The notes beneath the pieces were generated by a model. It did not search any database and was not told the origin of the DNA. It saw only the letters and a list, made by a program, of their open reading frames with translations. Of a stretch of 64,000 bases of DNA, positions 7,899-17,025 are shown piece after piece. Each line of letters opens with the position of its first letter. Within the stretch, counting starts at the first letter, position 1. This stretch comes from Haloarcula litorea (GTDB lineage: Archaea; Halobacteriota; Halobacteria; Halobacteriales; Haloarculaceae): positions 1,612,001-1,676,000 of the forward strand of contig NZ_CP119779.1 of NCBI RefSeq assembly GCF_029338195.1. The letters run 5' to 3'. A program made the position numbers and the translations under genes.

Positions 7899-8207
7899 CG
7901 AGAGTCCGAGCGCCAGCGAGGACTCTCGGAGACCGCTGCGGCGAACGGAGTGAGCCGCGGCGGAGTAGCGAGGGGCGCGACCGAAGCGGCCGCTGGCCGG
8001 GAGCGACCGGAGAGAGATATACGGAAAGGGGTGGGGGGTGGGGGTGGTGGCACCCAAAACGGGTGCAAGCCCGACTTCGACGGTGATAATTAAGAACCTT
8101 CCGGCTGAGCAGTCACGTGGTACTGGGGACCACGCCCGTTTCGCCGACTGAGATCGGTGTTCCCCGGCACGCACAGTCCTCAAGGGCCGGGGGCGCTTGG
8201 GACCGCT
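7899..8207 (+). other. Gene-free region with G-run tract, hairpin and TATA box
   Basis: 309 bp between two co-oriented genes. It contains a G tract at 8028-8050 (runs of 4, 6 and 5 G separated by single T), directly followed by a short hairpin CACCC-AAAAC-GGGTG (8051-8065). A TATA-like ATAATTAAG lies at 8086-8095 and a small hairpin GTGGT...ACCAC at about 8116. A transcript from that TATA would carry a leader of about 95 nt before the aminotransferase, unusually long for haloarchaea. Confidence 0.45.
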
Positions 8208-9317
8208 ATGGACCCTGCGGAACTGCGGGCGTCGATCCCGGCGCTCGGCAACTGCACGTACTTCAACACCGGAGCCAGCGGCCCGAGCCCTCGGCGGGTC
8301 GTCGGGGCCGCCACCGACTTCCTGGAGCGACACGCCTTCGAGGCACCGGCGACGGACCCATACGCCGTCGCGTTCGACGCGCTGGCGGACGCACGCGAGA
8401 CGGTGGCGGGCCACGTCGGGGCCCCACCGGCGGACGTGGCCTTCACCAACAGCACCGCGGACGGGATCAACCGCGTCGCCGCCGCCGTCGACTGGCGGCC
8501 CGGCGACGTGGTGGTGCGGACGGACCTCGAACACCCGGCCGGGACGCTGCCGTGGGACCGCCTCGCGGACACGCACGGCGTCGAGGTCCGCGTCGTCGAG
8601 ACCGAGGCCGGTCGGCTCGACCCCGAGGCGCTGAAGACGGCCGTCGACGACGCGCGGCTGGTCGTCCTGAGCTCGCTCACCTGGTCCCACGGGACGCGCC
8701 TGCCCGTCGGCGAGGTCGTCGACGTCGCCCACGACGCCGGCGCGCAGGTCCTCGTCGACGCCGTGCAGTCGGTCGGCCAACACCCGGTCGACGTGACCGA
8801 CTGGGGCGCGGACTTCGTCGCCGCCGCGGGCCACAAGTGGCTGCTGGGGGTCTGGGGCGCGGGGTTCCTCTACGTCGACCCCGAGGCCCACGACCGCCTC
8901 GAACAGACCCGCATCGGCTACCGCAGCGTCGCGGAGATGGGAGCCGACGACTACACCTACCACGAGGGTGCCCGGCGGTTCGAGGTCGGGACCACCTCGC
9001 CGGCACCCTACGTCGCGCTGGCCGAGGCGGTCGACACCGTCGAGGCGGTCGGACTGGACACGATCCAGGAGCGCGTCGAGCGCCTGACCGACCGGCTGAA
9101 GGACGGCCTCGGCGACCGCCTGGTGAGTCCCGAGGGGTACGAGTCCGGGCTGGTGACCTTCGACGCCGACGACCCCGAGGCGACCGTCGAGCGCCTGCAC
9201 GACGAGGGCGTCGTCGTCCGGTCGCTGCCGTACCCCGACGCGGTGCGGGCCTCGGTCCACGCGTTCAACGACGAGCGAGACGTCGACCGCCTGCTCGCCA
9301 CACTCGGCGAGGATTGA
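8208..9317 (+). CDS. Class V aminotransferase (cysteine desulfurase-like)
   Basis: A 369-residue PLP enzyme of the aminotransferase V/NifS superfamily. The cofactor lysine sits in AAAGHKWLLGVWG; the substrate and phosphate-binding features TNSTADGINRVA, DLEHPAG and DAVQSVGQHPVDV are all in place. It has the YFNTGASGPSPRRV N-terminus of the group that includes isopenicillin-N epimerase-like proteins. No Cys-containing desulfurase loop is evident, so transamination, racemisation or lyase chemistry on an amino acid is more likely than sulfur mobilisation. Start at ATG 8208. Confidence 0.85.
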   Translation: MDPAELRASIPALGNCTYFNTGASGPSPRRVVGAATDFLERHAFEAPATDPYAVAFDALADARETVAGHVGAPPADVAFTNSTADGINRVAAAVDWRPGDVVVRTDLEHPAGTLPWDRLADTHGVEVRVVETEAGRLDPEALKTAVDDARLVVLSSLTWSHGTRLPVGEVVDVAHDAGAQVLVDAVQSVGQHPVDVTDWGADFVAAAGHKWLLGVWGAGFLYVDPEAHDRLEQTRIGYRSVAEMGADDYTYHEGARRFEVGTTSPAPYVALAEAVDTVEAVGLDTIQERVERLTDRLKDGLGDRLVSPEGYESGLVTFDADDPEATVERLHDEGVVVRSLPYPDAVRASVHAFNDERDVDRLLATLGED

Positions 9318-9342
9318 TTGCCCGGCCGCCCGGTCTTCAGCT

Positions 9343-10668
9343 ATGGACGAGCGAGACGTCGTCACCTGCTTCCTGCGCGACGGCGGCGAGGTGCTCCTGT
9401 TGCGCCGCAGCGAGTCGGTCGGCTCCTACCGCGGCCAGTGGGGCGGCGTGGCCGGGCACGTCGCCGACGACGAGGGGCGGGACAGAGCGCCCGAGACCGC
9501 CGCCCGCGCGGAGATCAGCGAGGAGACCGGTCTCGGCGACGCGGTGACGCTGGTGCGGGCCGGCGACCCGTTCACCTTCGCCGACGAGGACTGCGGGACC
9601 CGCTGGACGGTCCACCCGTTCCTGTTCGACTGTGACGCCCGGGACGTGACAGCCAACGAGGAGACGACCGAGACCGCCTGGGTCCACCCGCCGGCGATCC
9701 TGCGCCGGGAGACGGTCCCGCGGCTCTGGACCGCCTACGACCGGGTGCGGCCCCGCGTGGCGACGGTCCGGGACGACCGCGAGCACGGCTCTGCGTGGCT
9801 GTCGCTCCGGGCGCTGGAGCTGCTGCGCGACGAGGCGGCGCTGGCGGCGGTGGGTCGACGGGACGAGCACGAGACGCCCGACCGCGACGGGGACGACTGG
9901 CCCGCGCTGGCGGCGCTGGCCCGCCGCGTCCGGGACGCCCGTCCCTCGATGGCGGTGCTGACGAATCGCGTGAACCACGCGATGCACGCGGTCGGCGAGG
10001 GCGGGACGCCGGCGGCCGTCGAACGCGCGGCCCGCGAGGGCGTCGAGCGCGCCGTCGGTGCCGACCGCCAGGCCGCCGAGCGTGCGGCCGCCGCCCTCCC
10101 GGATCGGGTGGCGACGCTCTCGCGGTCGGGGAGCGTCGCGGCGGCGATCCGCGGGGGCGACCCGGCGGCCGTGCTGGTCGCGGAGTCCCGGCCCGGCGGT
10201 GAGGGGGTCGGCGTCGCCGAGTCGCTGGCCGACGCCGCCGACGTGACGCTGACCTCCGACGCCGCCCTCGCCTTCGAACTGGTCGCGTGGGACGCCGACT
10301 GCCTGCTGGTCGGTGCCGACCGCGTGCTGTCCGACGGGCGCGTCGTCAACAAGGCCGGGACCCGCGGCGCGGCGCTTTCGGCCCGCGCGACCGGCCTCGA
10401 CCGTCTCGTCGTCGCGGCCGGCGACAAGGTGGCGGCCGACGACGGCTACGACCTCGAACCCCGCGCCGGGACCGAACTCTACGACGGCGACGCCGACGTC
10501 GCGGTCGCGAACCCGACCTTCGACGTGACGCCGGCCGACGCCGTCACCGCGGTCGTCACCGAGGACGGCCGGCTCGACGGCGACGACGTCGCTGACCTGG
10601 CGGCGACCCACCGCGAGTGGGCGGCGTGGGACGACGCGAGCGGCGACACGGCCGGGGACGGCGAGTGA
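9343..10668 (+). CDS. NUDIX domain fused to eIF2B-alpha/R15P isomerase-like domain
   Basis: A 441-residue two-domain protein. Residues 1-135 are a NUDIX hydrolase: the box is spread over GHVADDEG...ETAARAEISEETGL, with the REx2EExGU core as AEISEETGL. Residues about 180-425 match the eIF2B-alpha/ribose-1,5-bisphosphate isomerase fold: SMAVLTNRVNHAM, VAESRPGGEGVG, LLVGADRVLSDGRVVNKAGTRG and a C-terminal TP/DAVTAVVTEDG. Archaeal relatives of the second domain act in the AMP/ribose bisphosphate pathway. The NUDIX partner suggests a phosphorylated nucleoside or sugar substrate; the precise reaction is unknown. No internal start or frameshift suggests two genes. Confidence 0.85.
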   Translation: MDERDVVTCFLRDGGEVLLLRRSESVGSYRGQWGGVAGHVADDEGRDRAPETAARAEISEETGLGDAVTLVRAGDPFTFADEDCGTRWTVHPFLFDCDARDVTANEETTETAWVHPPAILRRETVPRLWTAYDRVRPRVATVRDDREHGSAWLSLRALELLRDEAALAAVGRRDEHETPDRDGDDWPALAALARRVRDARPSMAVLTNRVNHAMHAVGEGGTPAAVERAAREGVERAVGADRQAAERAAAALPDRVATLSRSGSVAAAIRGGDPAAVLVAESRPGGEGVGVAESLADAADVTLTSDAALAFELVAWDADCLLVGADRVLSDGRVVNKAGTRGAALSARATGLDRLVVAAGDKVAADDGYDLEPRAGTELYDGDADVAVANPTFDVTPADAVTAVVTEDGRLDGDDVADLAATHREWAAWDDASGDTAGDGE

Positions 10669-10674
10669 CCCCGC

Positions 10675-11316
10675 TCAGTCGTGGCGGGCGACGGCCCGCA
10701 CCGGCGACCCGTCGCCGCCGGCCAGTTTCAGCGGGAAGACGCACAGCTCGAACCGCTCGGGGACCGCGCCGAGGTTCGCGAGGTTCTCGACGACGAGGCG
10801 GCCGGCCCCGAGCAGTTCGCGGTGGGCCGGGACGCCGTCAGGCTCGCCCGGGCCGGCGCGGTCGGTCGGCGTCGGGTCGGGGTTGAGCGCGTCGACGGCG
10901 AGGTCGTACCCCTGCGAGACGCAGAAGGCGGCCGCGTCGCGGGTGAGGTAGGGGTGGTCGCGGTACGAGGGGTCGCCCCACCGGCCGCTCCAGCCGGTGT
11001 GGACCACCAGCCAGTCGGCGTCCGCCGCCGGTAGCGCCTCGGGACCGATGGCCGAGCGCGGCGCGCGGCCGCGGCAGTCCGCGACGACCGCGTCGCCCGC
11101 GAACCGACCGACCGGCAGGTCGTCGACGTCGTCGCCGTCGGCCTCCGTGTGGCTCGGCGCGTCGACGTGGGTGCCGGCGTGGCTCCCGAGCGAGAGGCGG
11201 CTGACCCGGTAGCCGTCGGCGTCGTGGGTCGCGTGCGGCTCGACTGACACCGGCGGATCGCCGGGGTAGGTCGGAATCCCCGACTCGACCGGCTGTGTGA
11301 GGTCGGTGGTGGGCAC
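10675..11316 (-). CDS. Cyclase/kynurenine formamidase-like metal hydrolase
   Basis: A 213-residue protein of the cyclase superfamily (PF04199-type). The signature metal site is SHAGTHVDAPSHTEADG, with His and Asp ligands; DLTQPVESGIPTYPGD at the N-terminus is the usual first strand. Known members hydrolyse N-formylkynurenine or related amides. Convergent with the NUDIX fusion gene (6-nt gap) and followed by an MBL hydrolase on the same strand. Specific substrate unknown. Confidence 0.88.
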   Translation of the reverse strand: MPTTDLTQPVESGIPTYPGDPPVSVEPHATHDADGYRVSRLSLGSHAGTHVDAPSHTEADGDDVDDLPVGRFAGDAVVADCRGRAPRSAIGPEALPAADADWLVVHTGWSGRWGDPSYRDHPYLTRDAAAFCVSQGYDLAVDALNPDPTPTDRAGPGEPDGVPAHRELLGAGRLVVENLANLGAVPERFELCVFPLKLAGGDGSPVRAVARHD

Positions 11317-11376
11317 GGTGGCGATGCGCGGCCCGGCGGGAAACCGCTGGCGCTCGGTGTCGGGGCCGAGAGCGCG

Positions 11377-12123
11377 TCAGCGCTCGTCCAGCGCGACCGG
11401 GACGCCCGCCTGTGCCACGTCGGCGGCGAAGGCCCGCGAGTCGGCTTCGAGGTTCGAGAAGGTGTTGTAGTGGACCGGCACCACCAGCCGGGGCCGGATC
11501 TCCGCGGCCAGGGCCGCCGCCTCGTGGCGGTCCATCGTCGCCCGCGGGCCGATCGGGGGACAGAACACCTCGGTCTCCAGCGTCCGGTGGCCCGGCAACA
11601 CGTCGCTGTCGCCGGGGTAGTACAGCCGCGTGCCGTCGACCTCGACCATGAAGCCACAGCCGAAGCCCTCCGGGTGGTACGGCGTCCCGTCGGCCAGTGT
11701 GTGGTTCCCGTCCGGTCGGTTGTGGGCCGGCGTCGACCAGACCGGCACCCCGTCGACGTCGATGTTCGCCTTGTTCCCCACTTCGACCACCTCGTAGGGC
11801 AGCTCGGTGATGGGCGGCAGGTCGCGCTCGACGTCACGACCCTCGATGCCTTCGTAGGCGACGACGGTGGTGTCCTCGTTGGCGACCCGCTCGATGCCGT
11901 CGGGGTCGTAGTGGTGGACGTGGGTGACACAGACCACGTCGGCGTCCTCGGCACGGTAGTCGGTCGACGGCGGGTGGCCCACGCCCTCCTCGTGGGGCTC
12001 CCACTCGCCGGTCAGCACGCCGTACCGCCCGGGGTCCGTGTAGACGACGGTGTCGTCGCCGGCGACGCGAATGGTCGCGTAGCCCAGCCAGTCGACGGTC
12101 ACCCCCTCGTGGTGGACGGTCAT
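11377..12123 (-). CDS. MBL-fold metallohydrolase (UlaG-like)
   Basis: A 248-residue metallo-beta-lactamase-fold hydrolase. The metal motif is VTHVHHYDPDGI (a variant of HxHxDH), followed by STPAHNRPDGNH, YYPGDSDVLPG (metal Asp) and VVPVHYNTFS (final His). These place it in the UlaG/L-ascorbate-6-phosphate lactonase-like group common in archaea. The ATG at 12123 begins the fold; the longer frame upstream is antisense to pstB. Downstream and co-directional from pstB with a 140-bp gap, so probably a separate transcript. Confidence 0.88.
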   Translation of the reverse strand: MTVHHEGVTVDWLGYATIRVAGDDTVVYTDPGRYGVLTGEWEPHEEGVGHPPSTDYRAEDADVVCVTHVHHYDPDGIERVANEDTTVVAYEGIEGRDVERDLPPITELPYEVVEVGNKANIDVDGVPVWSTPAHNRPDGNHTLADGTPYHPEGFGCGFMVEVDGTRLYYPGDSDVLPGHRTLETEVFCPPIGPRATMDRHEAAALAAEIRPRLVVPVHYNTFSNLEADSRAFAADVAQAGVPVALDER

Positions 12124-12263
12124 CACTCGGTCTACCGGCGAGGGCACTGATAAGCGGGCTGGTTCTCGGAGGCGGGCGTTCGGGCCTCGCCGGCGGAGGC
12201 CCGACGGGACCGGAGACGCGGGGTCGGCAGCGACGCCGAGGTCCGGGGAGCGCGAAGCCGCGA

Positions 12264-13178
12264 CTACCCGAACTTCCCGGTGATGTAGTCCTCGACGCGC
12301 TGGCTCTCGGGGTTCTCGAAGATCTTGTCGGTGTCGTCGTACTCGACGAGTTCGCCGCCGGTGAGGAAGACGGCCGTCTGGTCGGAGATGCGGGCCGCCT
12401 GCTGCATGTTGTGGGTGACGATGACGACCGTGTAGTCCTCTGAGAGCTCCTCGACGAGGTCCTCGATCTTCGAGGTGGCGATGGGGTCGAGCGCCGACGC
12501 GGGCTCGTCCATCAGGATCACGTCGGGGTCGACCGCGAGACAGCGGGCGATACAGAGCCGCTGTTGCTGGCCGCCGGAGAGGCCGAGCGCGTTGTCGTCG
12601 AGCCGGTCGCTGACCTCCTCCCAGAGGGCGGCCTGCTTGAGCGATCGCTCGACGAGTTCGGCCTCCTTCTCGGTCTCGTCGCGGCCCAGCAGCCGGGCGA
12701 GCAGCCCCTTCTCGATGTCGCCGTGCTTGCGCGGCCCGTAGGAGATGTTCTCCCGGATCGACTTCGGGAAGGGGTTCGGAGACTGGAACACCATCCCGAT
12801 GCGCTTGCGGAGCTCGACCAGGTTCGCGTTGGGGTCGTAGATCTCTGTCCCGTCGAACTGCACCGACCCCTCGATGCGGGCGGCCTTGATCCGGTCGTTC
12901 ATCCGGTTGAGACACCGGAGGAACGTCGACTTCCCGCAGCCGGAGGGGCCGATGAGCGCCGTCACCGAGTTCTCGGGGATGTCCATCGAGACGTCCTTCA
13001 GCGCGTGGTCGTCGCCGTACCAGACGTTGAGATCCCGCACGGAGAGTTTCGGCTGTCCGTCGAAGCGGTAGTCGGTCCAGGCGTCCCGGACCTCCTCCTC
13101 GCTCTCGCCGGCCGTCGTGACCGAACTCGTCTGTTCGCCTGTCTCGATCTCCGTCTCGCTGTCGATTGCGTTACTCAT
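12264..13178 (-). CDS. pstB: Phosphate ABC transporter ATP-binding protein
   Basis: A 304-residue cytoplasmic ATPase that powers high-affinity phosphate uptake. Walker A is GPSGCGKST, the ABC signature LSGGQQQRL and Walker [13 protein letters not shown]; the H-loop His is in [12 protein letters not shown]. The N-terminal 45 residues are an extra acidic stretch, common in haloarchaeal homologues. Its start overlaps the end of pstA by 8 nt, so translation is coupled. It is the last gene of the pst cluster; no phoU follows. Confidence 0.97.
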   Translation of the reverse strand: MSNAIDSETEIETGEQTSSVTTAGESEEEVRDAWTDYRFDGQPKLSVRDLNVWYGDDHALKDVSMDIPENSVTALIGPSGCGKSTFLRCLNRMNDRIKAARIEGSVQFDGTEIYDPNANLVELRKRIGMVFQSPNPFPKSIRENISYGPRKHGDIEKGLLARLLGRDETEKEAELVERSLKQAALWEEVSDRLDDNALGLSGGQQQRLCIARCLAVDPDVILMDEPASALDPIATSKIEDLVEELSEDYTVVIVTHNMQQAARISDQTAVFLTGGELVEYDDTDKIFENPESQRVEDYITGKFG

Positions 13179-15822
13179 AGTTGAGCTTCCTCCGGAAGTA
13201 GGTCCGTGCGGTGATTCCGACGGCGTAGAACGTCAGGACGACCATCAGCAGGATGAAGGCCGTCGCCCAGCCGCGCGGTGCCGACCCGCTGACGCCGGCG
13301 GCGATGATCGCCCACACCTGGGTCGGCAGCGACGCCGACGAGGAGAGCAGTGCCTCGTTGGCGACGAACGGCGGCGACGCGGTGAAGCGGAAGCCGTCGA
13401 TCACCTGGACGGCCTCCGTCGCGTTCAGCGTCGAGCCGAGCACGAGGATGAGCGGGGCCGTCTCGCCGGCGATGCGACCGACACCCAGGATGACGCCGGT
13501 GATGACACCGGGCATCGCAGCCGGCAGGACGACGCTCTTGATGGTCTCCCACTGTGTCACGCCCAGCGCGGCGCTTGCGTCACGGTACTCGTCGGGGACG
13601 GCCTTGATGGCCTCTCGGGAGGTGATGAGCACCAGCGGCAAGAGCATAAACCCGAGCACGAGCATCCCGGCCAGCAGCGAGGTGTCGTGACCCAGCCGGG
13701 GGATGAGGAACGCGGCCCCGAACAGGCCGAACACGATGCTTGGGGTCGACCAGAGCGCGTTGGTCGCGATCTCGACCAGCGACGTGAACCGGCCCTGCTC
13801 GGCGTACTCGGTGAGGAAGACGGCCGCACCGACGCCCAGCGGCACCGCGAACAGGGTCGCGCCGACGACCAGCCAGACCGTGCCGACGATGGCCGGCATG
13901 ATCCCCCCCGGTTCGGCCCCCAGCGGGATGTACGCCTGCAGCGCCATCGGCCAGGAGAAGGTGCCGTCGTTGGCGATCGAGACGCCGAGGACGGTGAACG
14001 AGACCTTCGTGATCGCGACGTGCAGACCGACCAGCGCGAGGAAGCCGGCCGTCGCGGTCAGGGAGAGCGACAGCTCCTCGCCCAGCAGCCGGCGCTGGAG
14101 CGTCTCCTCGCTCCCGCTGCGGGCGTAGGCGACGACGCCGGCCGTCGCCGCGCTGACGACGCAGGCGAGCAACGCGGCGGCCGGGACGACGTTGGCCGGT
14201 CCGACGCTCGGGACGACGGTCGCGGCCGGCTGGAGGAAGAGGACGACCGTCGACAGGCCGAGCCCGCCGAAGACGCCGACGGTGAACAGCGGCGCGCGGT
14301 CCTGTGCGCGGTCGGCGAGCGCCCCGCTCCCGGCGACGATCCCGGCCAGCGGCAGCGCCGCCAGCCCGGCGGCCGCGAGCGCGCCGGCCACGACGACGCC
14401 GAACCCGAGCGTGCGCCCGACCGGGAGGCCCAGCGGCGACGCGCCGACCACGGCCAACAGCCCGGCAAGCAGGGCGACGGCGGTGATGACGAGGGGGACG
14501 TTCCGCCGGAGCGTCTCGACCCGCTCGAAGTGTGACCCGACGTTCCGGAGGTTCCCGTAGGTCCGGAAGAAGTACACCGTCAACAGCAGCGCGGGAGCCA
14601 CCAGCAGCAGCGACCCGACCGTCGTCTCCGGCGTCACCGCCAGGAAGGTGTCCAGCGTCCTGGAGTTCCGGTTGACCAGCACGGTGTAGGTGTAGTCGTA
14701 CGCCAGCCGGTTGCCGGTGACCAGTACGGAGAGACAGACCGCGGCGACGGAGCCGACCACCGCGAGCGGGAGGAGGCGGAACAGCTGTCGTGCGCCCGTG
14801 TGCCAGTCGGCCGCGCCCGCGGGCTCGCTGGCGGCCTTCCCCGCGAACACGAGCAGCGGAGCGAGCAGGACGAGCGCCGAGAGCGCGCCGACGGTGAGGC
14901 CGTGCAGCGCGTAGCCGACGCCCTTCAGTGTCACGAACACCACGATGGTCACCATCACGGCGACCATCAGGAACGCGTTGAGGTTGATGACGAGGAAGGC
15001 CCCGTACTCGCGGCCGCGTGCGCCGAAGCCGGCGCGGCACTTCGCGGCCGACCACGCCGAGAGGATGGTGCCCGAGAGGAGGAAGACCGGGATCACCGCG
15101 CCGCCGGTGAACCCACCGGACAGCGTGTCGGGGGTCCACTGCCAGCCGACCCCGATGACGGCCGTCGCGACGGTGAGACCGAGCGTGCCGACGAGCAGCG
15201 CCGCCGGCAGCGTCGACCCGAGGTCCTCGCGGGGGAGCACGGTCAGCGCGCCGAGCCCGAGGCCCACGCCGAGCGCGACGACGGCCCACAGCGGCGTGTC
15301 GAACCCGACCAGCGAACCGCCGACGGCAGCGCCGACGGCGACACCCACGGTGGTGAACGTCCCGCCGGCCAGCAGTCCCGCGCTCGTCGAGGGCTCCGTG
15401 TCGACCAGCTCCAGCCGCGAGACGACCCCGGCGGCGGCGACGGCGAGCGCCTCGACGAGCAACAGCCCGCCCAGTAGGGTCGCCAACTGTACCGGCAGCG
15501 CGGCGGCCACCACGGTCAGCAGGAGCGTGCCGACCACCAGTCCCATCCCGATGCCGCGGACGCGCCGGGAGGCGACGGGGGTGACGTTGGCGTAGGAGCC
15601 GATCCCGACGGCACCGACGCCGCCGACGACCACCGCGAGCAGCGTCACGAAGAACTCGGTGAGCGCCGCGCCGGACGCGGCCAGCGGGACGGCGTCGACG
15701 AGAGTGATCATCCCGAGCGTGAACCCGACGACGCTCAGGCCGATCGCGCCGTCGAGGGCGCGGTCGTAGACGTTCGACTCCGCCGTCACCAGCGTCGTGT
15801 CGGTCGCGTATCCCTCGCTCAT
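13171..15822 (-). CDS. pstA: Phosphate ABC permease PstA with very long N-terminal membrane extension
   Basis: An 883-residue polytopic protein. Only about the last 300 residues are PstA: they contain [29 protein letters not shown], and the EAA loop where [19 protein letters not shown] meets the ATPase. The preceding ~580 residues are some fifteen further hydrophobic segments with no recognised domain. PstA is normally near 280-300 residues. There is no break in frame, codon bias or GC across the join, so it is a real fusion or accretion rather than a sequencing artefact. Start ATG 15822 overlaps the pstC stop by 4 nt. Confidence 0.93.
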   Translation of the reverse strand: MSEGYATDTTLVTAESNVYDRALDGAIGLSVVGFTLGMITLVDAVPLAASGAALTEFFVTLLAVVVGGVGAVGIGSYANVTPVASRRVRGIGMGLVVGTLLLTVVAAALPVQLATLLGGLLLVEALAVAAAGVVSRLELVDTEPSTSAGLLAGGTFTTVGVAVGAAVGGSLVGFDTPLWAVVALGVGLGLGALTVLPREDLGSTLPAALLVGTLGLTVATAVIGVGWQWTPDTLSGGFTGGAVIPVFLLSGTILSAWSAAKCRAGFGARGREYGAFLVINLNAFLMVAVMVTIVVFVTLKGVGYALHGLTVGALSALVLLAPLLVFAGKAASEPAGAADWHTGARQLFRLLPLAVVGSVAAVCLSVLVTGNRLAYDYTYTVLVNRNSRTLDTFLAVTPETTVGSLLLVAPALLLTVYFFRTYGNLRNVGSHFERVETLRRNVPLVITAVALLAGLLAVVGASPLGLPVGRTLGFGVVVAGALAAAGLAALPLAGIVAGSGALADRAQDRAPLFTVGVFGGLGLSTVVLFLQPAATVVPSVGPANVVPAAALLACVVSAATAGVVAYARSGSEETLQRRLLGEELSLSLTATAGFLALVGLHVAITKVSFTVLGVSIANDGTFSWPMALQAYIPLGAEPGGIMPAIVGTVWLVVGATLFAVPLGVGAAVFLTEYAEQGRFTSLVEIATNALWSTPSIVFGLFGAAFLIPRLGHDTSLLAGMLVLGFMLLPLVLITSREAIKAVPDEYRDASAALGVTQWETIKSVVLPAAMPGVITGVILGVGRIAGETAPLILVLGSTLNATEAVQVIDGFRFTASPPFVANEALLSSSASLPTQVWAIIAAGVSGSAPRGWATAFILLMVVLTFYAVGITARTYFRRKLNYE

Positions 15823-16940
15823 GCTTGCCCCTTCAGCTTCTCCTGCATCCGGCGTTCGATGTACTGCGAGACGACGCTCATCCCGGCGACGATGACGAAC
15901 AGCATCACGCCGGCCACGAACAGCACGTCGATGGTGCTGGCCGAGGCGCTGCCGTAGTTGACGGCGATGAGACTCGTCAGCGTGGCGCTGGCGTCGAAGA
16001 AGTCGTACAGCGGGTCGGCGAGACCGACCCCGGCCGCCATGATGGCGGCGACGGCCATCGTCTCGCCGATGGCCCGCCCGAGCCCGAGGATGACGCCCGC
16101 GGAGATCCCCGAGAAGGCCGCGGGGATCGAGATGCTCTTCATCGTCTGCCACTTCGTCGCGCCCATCGCGACGGAGCCGTCGCCCATCGAGTCGGGGACG
16201 CTCGAGAGGGCGTCCTCGCCGACGGAGACGACGGTCGGCAGCGCCATCACGCCGACGACGATGCCGGCGATGAGGAAGCTCGCCCCGTCGTCGAGGAACG
16301 ACCGTTGGACGAAGCTGTTGAGCACCTGGAAGCCGATGAACCCGTAGACGATCGAGGGGATGCCCGCCAGCACCTCGACGCCCGGCTTGATGATCTCGCG
16401 CATCCCGTCGCTGGCGACCTCGGCGATGAACAGCGCGCCGAACAGGCCCAGCGGACCGGCGATGGCCGCCGAGATCAGCGTCACCATCACCGTCGCCCAG
16501 ATGGCCGGCACCAGCGAGTAGGCTCCGCCCGAGGGGTTCCAGTAGGTCTCGCCCGCCGGCAGGACCGCGTCCAACCAGAAGAACCAGCGGACCTGTCCCT
16601 CCTGGACCGGGATGAGCAGGAGCCCGAGCCCGTGTTCGAGAAACGCCGGCAGTGCGCTCGCGAACAGGAAGATCGTGATGAACGTTACCGTCAACACAGT
16701 CAACACGGTCGCGACAAGCGTGAGGAGCCGTGCCACCTCGGCCTGGTAGGTCACCAGGCCGACGGCGGTCACGATGACGAACGCCCCAAGGACCGGCACG
16801 GCGATGACCGGCCGGAACAGGAACGTGAGGATCGCCGCCACCAGCGTCGCCAGCGAGGCTCCGACGGCGAGTACGGAGCCGTCGGACGCGTCCCCACCGA
16901 GTAGCATCTCGCGCGCGTCAGCCCTGACGTCGTCGATCAT
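15819..16940 (-). CDS. pstC: Phosphate ABC transporter permease
   Basis: A 373-residue inner-membrane permease, partner of PstA in the phosphate channel. Features: AGPLGLFGALFIAEVAS, LAGIPSIVYGFIGF and the EAA loop VAMGATKWQTMKSISIPAAFSG followed by GLGRAIGETMAVA. There are about six core helices plus an N-terminal extra pair. Its stop overlaps the pstA start. A TATA-like CTATTTTT and a GATATAAG element in the 85-bp gap before it suggest that pstC-A-B may also be transcribed independently of pstS. Confidence 0.96.
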   Translation of the reverse strand: MIDDVRADAREMLLGGDASDGSVLAVGASLATLVAAILTFLFRPVIAVPVLGAFVIVTAVGLVTYQAEVARLLTLVATVLTVLTVTFITIFLFASALPAFLEHGLGLLLIPVQEGQVRWFFWLDAVLPAGETYWNPSGGAYSLVPAIWATVMVTLISAAIAGPLGLFGALFIAEVASDGMREIIKPGVEVLAGIPSIVYGFIGFQVLNSFVQRSFLDDGASFLIAGIVVGVMALPTVVSVGEDALSSVPDSMGDGSVAMGATKWQTMKSISIPAAFSGISAGVILGLGRAIGETMAVAAIMAAGVGLADPLYDFFDASATLTSLIAVNYGSASASTIDVLFVAGVMLFVIVAGMSVVSQYIERRMQEKLKGQA

Positions 16941-16954
16941 TTGGTTCGTATCAA

Positions 16955-16985
16955 AAATAGCCTCGTACTGTTGTGTCTTATATCT
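16955..16985 (-). promoter_or_regulatory. A/T elements between pstS and pstC
   Basis: On the minus strand a GATATAAG (about 16978-16985) and a CTATTTTT (16955-16962) lie 15-45 bp upstream of the pstC ATG. The first can serve as an internal TATA box; the T-run could equally be the pstS terminator. Both roles are inference. Confidence 0.4.
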
Positions 16986-17025
16986 CCCGAGTCGCGACGA
17001 GCGGCTCGATGGGGGCGTCCGGCCG

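Noticed and set aside
6534..9365. Minus-strand open frame of 943 codons
   Set aside because: Antisense to the M29 aminopeptidase and class V aminotransferase, both with complete catalytic motifs on the plus strand.
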